DNA of 64,000 bases, taken from contig JAPFBL010000003.1 of assembly GCA_026182355.1 (NCBI GenBank), positions 3,063,001-3,127,000 on the forward strand, given 5' to 3'. The first letter of the stretch is position 1; the number at the start of each line of letters is the position of its first letter. The notes under the pieces are model-generated. The model was not told the origin of the DNA. It saw only the letters and a list, made by a program, of their open reading frames with translations, and did no database searches. This DNA is from Hermatobates lingyangjiaoensis. Taxonomy: Eukaryota > Arthropoda > Insecta > Hemiptera > Hermatobatidae. The translations under genes were made by a program, and so were the position numbers. Below are positions 60,716 through 64,000 of the stretch, piece by piece.

Positions 60716-60808
60716 AAAGGTTTTAAATAAAACCGAAACGTCGGCATTGAGAGTTTGATTTTGATCCTGGAAAATTGACCGAATCCCGATTACATTATAC
60801 ACCTATAT
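60716..60808 (+). mobile_element. Repeat type D, copy 3
   Basis: GCCTATGAAAAAGG-TTTT-AAA-TAAAACC-GAAACGTCGGC and the following sequence match 53246-53335 almost exactly. It ends at an (AT)n tract (60803-60821). Confidence 0.75.
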
Positions 60809-60842
60809 ATATATATATATGAAGATTTCACATAAACACGTG

Positions 60843-60968
60843 AAATAACAATCAATGATCAAACCACAATATGAAATGGGAAAACAAGACTAAGATAGTC
60901 TTAGACAAGTCTTAAAAAAGACTATTAGTCTTGTTTTCCCATTTCATATTATGGTTTGATCATACTCG
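60843..60968 (-). repeat. 126-bp inverted repeat, right copy
   Basis: Exact reverse complement of 60433-60558. Preceded by GAAGATTTCACATAAACACG, also present at 2.2 kb, and followed by (AT)n. Confidence 0.93.
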
Positions 60969-62305
60969 TATATATATATAAATATATTACAATGAGATTT
61001 TAAGTCACTCGATTTTAAAGAAGTTGCTCTATTATTTTCTGTTGGCATTTGGGGATACGTCAATACTTGAGGCGGTGCGCCTGAGTCTCGGGAGGCACAA
61101 AGTCACTCCACATATCACTACATCTTCACGCCACTACTGTACTTCGAATTGACTATCAATAACAGCAGACTGTTCGGATGGGTTCAGTGTTTGGGCGATT
61201 TTTTTTTTTTTTGAGTAAGTTATTTGGTTGATCGGGAAAAAACTCGAGAATGTGAGAACAAACACTACAAGCGGAACAGGCACGCCTTCCACTGACCTAC
61301 TTCCCTCTTCTAACGTTAATTTCTCTTTACAATTCCAGTATTCAACTAAAACAGATCCCGTACCATAATCTATTCTCGACAAAGTTACAGTACATTGTCA
61401 AATTTAAATATTATTACCTTGAAGGTACTTTATTAATTAAAAAAAAACCATAGATTTACTTTACATTATGAGTTATCTTATTTCCTTTTAATGATTTCAA
61501 CATATCCTTTATACGGTAAGATAAAAGAAGACTGCTTGTTTTCATCATCCGCATGTTATACACGTTATAAGTCATCACCTTTGGTGCTGTTCTAGCGGAA
61601 GGTATGGCTCATTTATTATTTAGCACCGCTATTAGTTAAAGCAGAGTCATGTTACCGGATTGGTTCTGCGTCGGAAATTCTAAACTATAACTGATCGGTT
61701 GCCTATTAGGAAAGTATAACAATAATGAAAGAAATAGATTTAAGCTTTTAACAGTTTTTGTTTAGGAATGCTCAAAACTTATTGATATTCTTGTCATAAT
61801 GACTGATTGAATTGGGAATTGGGAACATATAACCCTTTTGTTTCAATTATTGGTAGTTTTTATTAATAAAATTGAGTATGAATAAATTTTTCGAAAAGTT
61901 TAACTGCAAAGAAGTTTTTAAGATTTTTGGCATCACAAAAATAACATGTATTTATTGTTAAAATGGAAACTTTTTTGTTAAAACATCTTTAGAAGTCGAT
62001 TTATCTTAAAATTATTTACTATAGCATCCACTATTTTTGAAGGACAGGAAGTTACATCCCTTCCCGCGGGAGAGAATGGGTCTCCTTTTGAAAGTTGTTG
62101 CTTTATCCAGTAATTTGTTTTTCTATCCCTCTCTATTTAGCTGAAGCAATAGATGTCCAATGCACTGCTAAAATCATTCCCGTTGGTTCGTTAATTCCCG
62201 ACTTCAACTAGATTTTCTGCTATTTACCGTCCCGTTACGAGTGGGGACACTGGCTCTTTTTGCGTGCCCTCAAGTCACAACCCGCTGAATCTACGCCGCT
62301 TGCGT
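60969..62305. other. No supportable gene; less AT-rich patches
   Basis: The 82-codon minus-strand frame at 61134-61382 (starting MSRIDYGTGSVLVEYWNCKE) has no recognised motif or splice signals. 62040-62300 is GC-richer, with blocks such as GTCCCCACTCGTAACGGGAC on the minus strand that look like part of a repeat family I cannot name. Confidence 0.35.
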
Positions 62306-62334
62306 AATAACTGTTGATTTAAGCAACAGTTATT
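62306..62334. repeat. Perfect 11-bp hairpin
   Basis: AATAACTGTTG, 7-nt loop ATTTAAG, CAACAGTTATT. It lies inside the GC-richer patch; function unknown. Confidence 0.8.
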
Positions 62335-62502
62335 GTAGACGTCATGCAAATCCCCTTTCCTCCAACAGCACCGTACTACTGGTATAACTTGCATTGCAGT
62401 GGCCTTTACTCTACCATGAGTGCAGTTATATAGAATTGGCTTCATCATAGATTTAACTAAACAATTAACTAATGTGGAGAGAATTATTACATTAATGCTC
62501 AC

Positions 62503-62630
62503 GAATTTTTGAAGGTGTTACACTTTCATGGATAAAATTTGGCGCTGAAGAACCACATCCAATTGTTTCCCTGTCATTATTGTACACATAAATCACACCG
62601 AGTTTGCATTCAATTTTAACACTTACAATA
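62503..62630 (-). CDS. Candidate upstream exon (128 nt), weak
   Basis: An acceptor at ATCGATCAG and a donor ATTC|GTGAGC bound an open frame that includes VKIECKLGVIYVYNNDRETI and later NFIHESVTPSKI. The 3' phase (1) equals the phase needed before exon A (R would be formed by C plus GC), but that agreement has a one-in-three chance and 20.8 kb lies between, so other exons would be expected. The amino-acid mix is more protein-like than most frames here. It could instead be chance or part of a transposon. Confidence 0.28.
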
Positions 62631-63400
62631 CTGATCGATAAATATACAAGACTAGAGGTGGAGTAGACTACCACCACTGTTCACTGGTGGCATCCTGCAC
62701 ACGATTACTGGATTGATTCCTCATCTACTATGAGAGAAGGTCTCATGGCTTGCCGTTTTAAATCGTATTCCAGGAATAGATATTAATTTTACTATTCCAT
62801 AAGAGTGCCTAAACTGTGCCACTAATGGCCAGAAAACGTAAAATAAAATAGGCCTAAATGCGAATATTTACTGCTTTAAAATAACCCAAACCATCATAAT
62901 TTACGTAAATGACAAAAGATAAAAATAATTAAACTACTTCATAGTTTGCGGAGTGAATGATATAATTAAACAAAAGTCTCATCCAACACTAATTCTGTTC
63001 ACACATTTTTACCATCGGACATTATATCAGTATTTAAAAGGTTGATCTGTAATAGTATCGAAATACAATTGTAAAAACACGTCTCTGCCTTAATCCATAA
63101 CCCAAGACAGGTTCATAATGTGATGTGACGGGCAGAGGGCTGGATCTTGAGGCTTCGTTTGGACACTGCTGATTCTGAGAGGATGTGATTCTTTAACCAC
63201 ACTGACCACGGAAATGAAAGTATAATGGTTTTCGTAAGTAGCATTAAGGTGAAGTTTATTGAAAAGTCATTATGAGACTCAATATATATTTTGCATAGTT
63301 ACAAAATTTAATTTTTGTAAGTTAAGGATTTTTTCGATTATTTATTGTGAATTCTACAAAATAATTTGACTTTCACAATCCACATTGAGTAGTCATAACC
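62631..63400. other. Non-coding, nothing recognised
   Basis: AT-rich to moderately balanced sequence with no supportable feature. Confidence 0.45.
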
Positions 63401-63479
63401 AGCAGATAACAAGGCTAATTACCACGAGGAGGGAAAGCCATACTGAGAAGAAGTTACAGTGGATATGGTAAAATGTTGA

Positions 63480-63900
63480 AGACAGGAGAGAAAGAGTGGA
63501 CAGTGGCGAGGCGGACAATGTCCTTTGGCGGGAGATAAAGGGGGAGGTGGTGGGAGAAGAGAGAATCTGTGCCAGGTACGGCTGACTCAACGCCGACTCA
63601 GCTGCCGCTGCTTTCGACATCGGCGGCGCACCACGGCGGCCACTGATACTCAACACACCAACTTAAGTGCATACGCCGCACAAAACCCCCCTTATCCTCC
63701 ACACAACCAACTCACAGAGTTGACCCAAAATACCAACACAACCCACTCTCAGAATAAACACCGACAGGACAGCTCCTGACCCTCAAAACACCGACATCGG
63801 TGGATATTTCGCGGAAAACTGTGCCTCATCCTCCAACAACCTTTCTTTCTTTTGTTCCAACGGACGGCGTTAAGCAGTTCGATACGGCATAGAGTTGGAT
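63480..63900. promoter_or_regulatory. CpG- and GC-rich block, possible promoter or first exon
   Basis: Many CpG pairs occur within about 420 bp (for example CGGCGGCGCACCACGGCGGC at 63620-63639), in a window otherwise poor in CpG. Purine-rich on the plus strand at 63490-63565. A minus-strand frame contains MSKAAAAESALSQPYLAQ, but no convincing donor follows. CpG-dense blocks in otherwise AT-rich invertebrate genomes often mark transcription starts or coding first exons. Which gene it would serve is unknown. Confidence 0.35.
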
Positions 63901-64000
63901 TACTGGATCGATCTCGCCAACATCAAGTAATGGTAAAGTAAGAATGTGTCCCTGCCTGAATAGTTGTGCATTACATTAGACATTGATTGGAGTTTCCTAG

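Noticed and set aside
62275..62502. Minus-strand frame with YNCTHGRVKATAMQVIPVV
   Set aside because: It overlaps the candidate exon's donor side in another frame, spans a perfect hairpin and adjoins GC-rich repeat-like sequence. I could not define splice borders.
1..64000. CRISPR arrays, operons, bacterial promoters or terminators
   Set aside because: The sequence is eukaryotic; no regularly spaced identical repeats with unique spacers were seen and hairpins are repeat-derived.

Overview
The window is AT-rich, intron-dominated animal DNA with no bacterial-style genes. The longest stop-free stretches are about 100 codons and almost all lie in low-complexity or repeat sequence. The evidence for an animal, most likely an arthropod (no finer assignment), is: spliceosomal exons with GT/AG borders, tRNA-derived SINEs with A/B-box-like promoters, hAT-type MITEs with 8-bp target duplications, long AT/GT/GA microsatellites, and foldback repeats carrying hammerhead-ribozyme-like cores of the kind described in Penelope-like retroelements. 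The species is not identifiable from what I can see.

Gene content. One convincing gene runs on the minus strand across about 33.1-41.7 kb. Five short exons (41540-41684, 40170-40235, 37453-37527, 35857-35904, 33097-33279) have good acceptors and donors and join in one open frame through four phase-2 introns. They encode 172 residues of a larger protein: a polar Ser/Thr-rich stretch, a basic Arg/Ser segment (TWSRTSLRRS, NRRWGSLRYS) and then a more hydrophobic, ordered-looking segment. I do not recognise the family. The gene probably extends both ways; one weak upstream exon candidate with a matching phase lies at 62503-62630. Polypyrimidine tracts (on the transcribed strand) sit in the introns around the small exons.

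Repeat content. (1) Hammerhead-like motifs occur in several unrelated repeats: at 2.3, 15.2, 28.6-28.9, 43.0-43.3, 45.5, 53.2, 54.2, 60.2 and 60.7 kb. Most are arms of long inverted repeats (foldbacks), a layout expected of Penelope-like element terminal repeats, but no reverse transcriptase or GIY-YIG endonuclease is present here. (2) A non-coding element of about 1.65 kb occurs twice (29729-31346 and 58047-59727) with a 16-bp terminal inverted match; related end fragments lie at 6.5 and 9.6 kb. (3) Two hAT MITEs (5378-5527 and 17061-17545) show 8-bp target duplications. (4) A tRNA-derived SINE family has two long copies (23976-24240, 38571-38884) and two fragments.

The densest region is 60.0-61.0 kb. 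A tandem trimer, a hammerhead foldback, a long AT tract, a perfect 126-bp inverted repeat pair and a third hammerhead-like repeat type follow each other within 1 kb. The right end (63.4-63.9 kb) is unusually CpG-rich and may be a promoter or first-exon region. The remaining DNA is intron or intergenic sequence in which I see no supportable gene.
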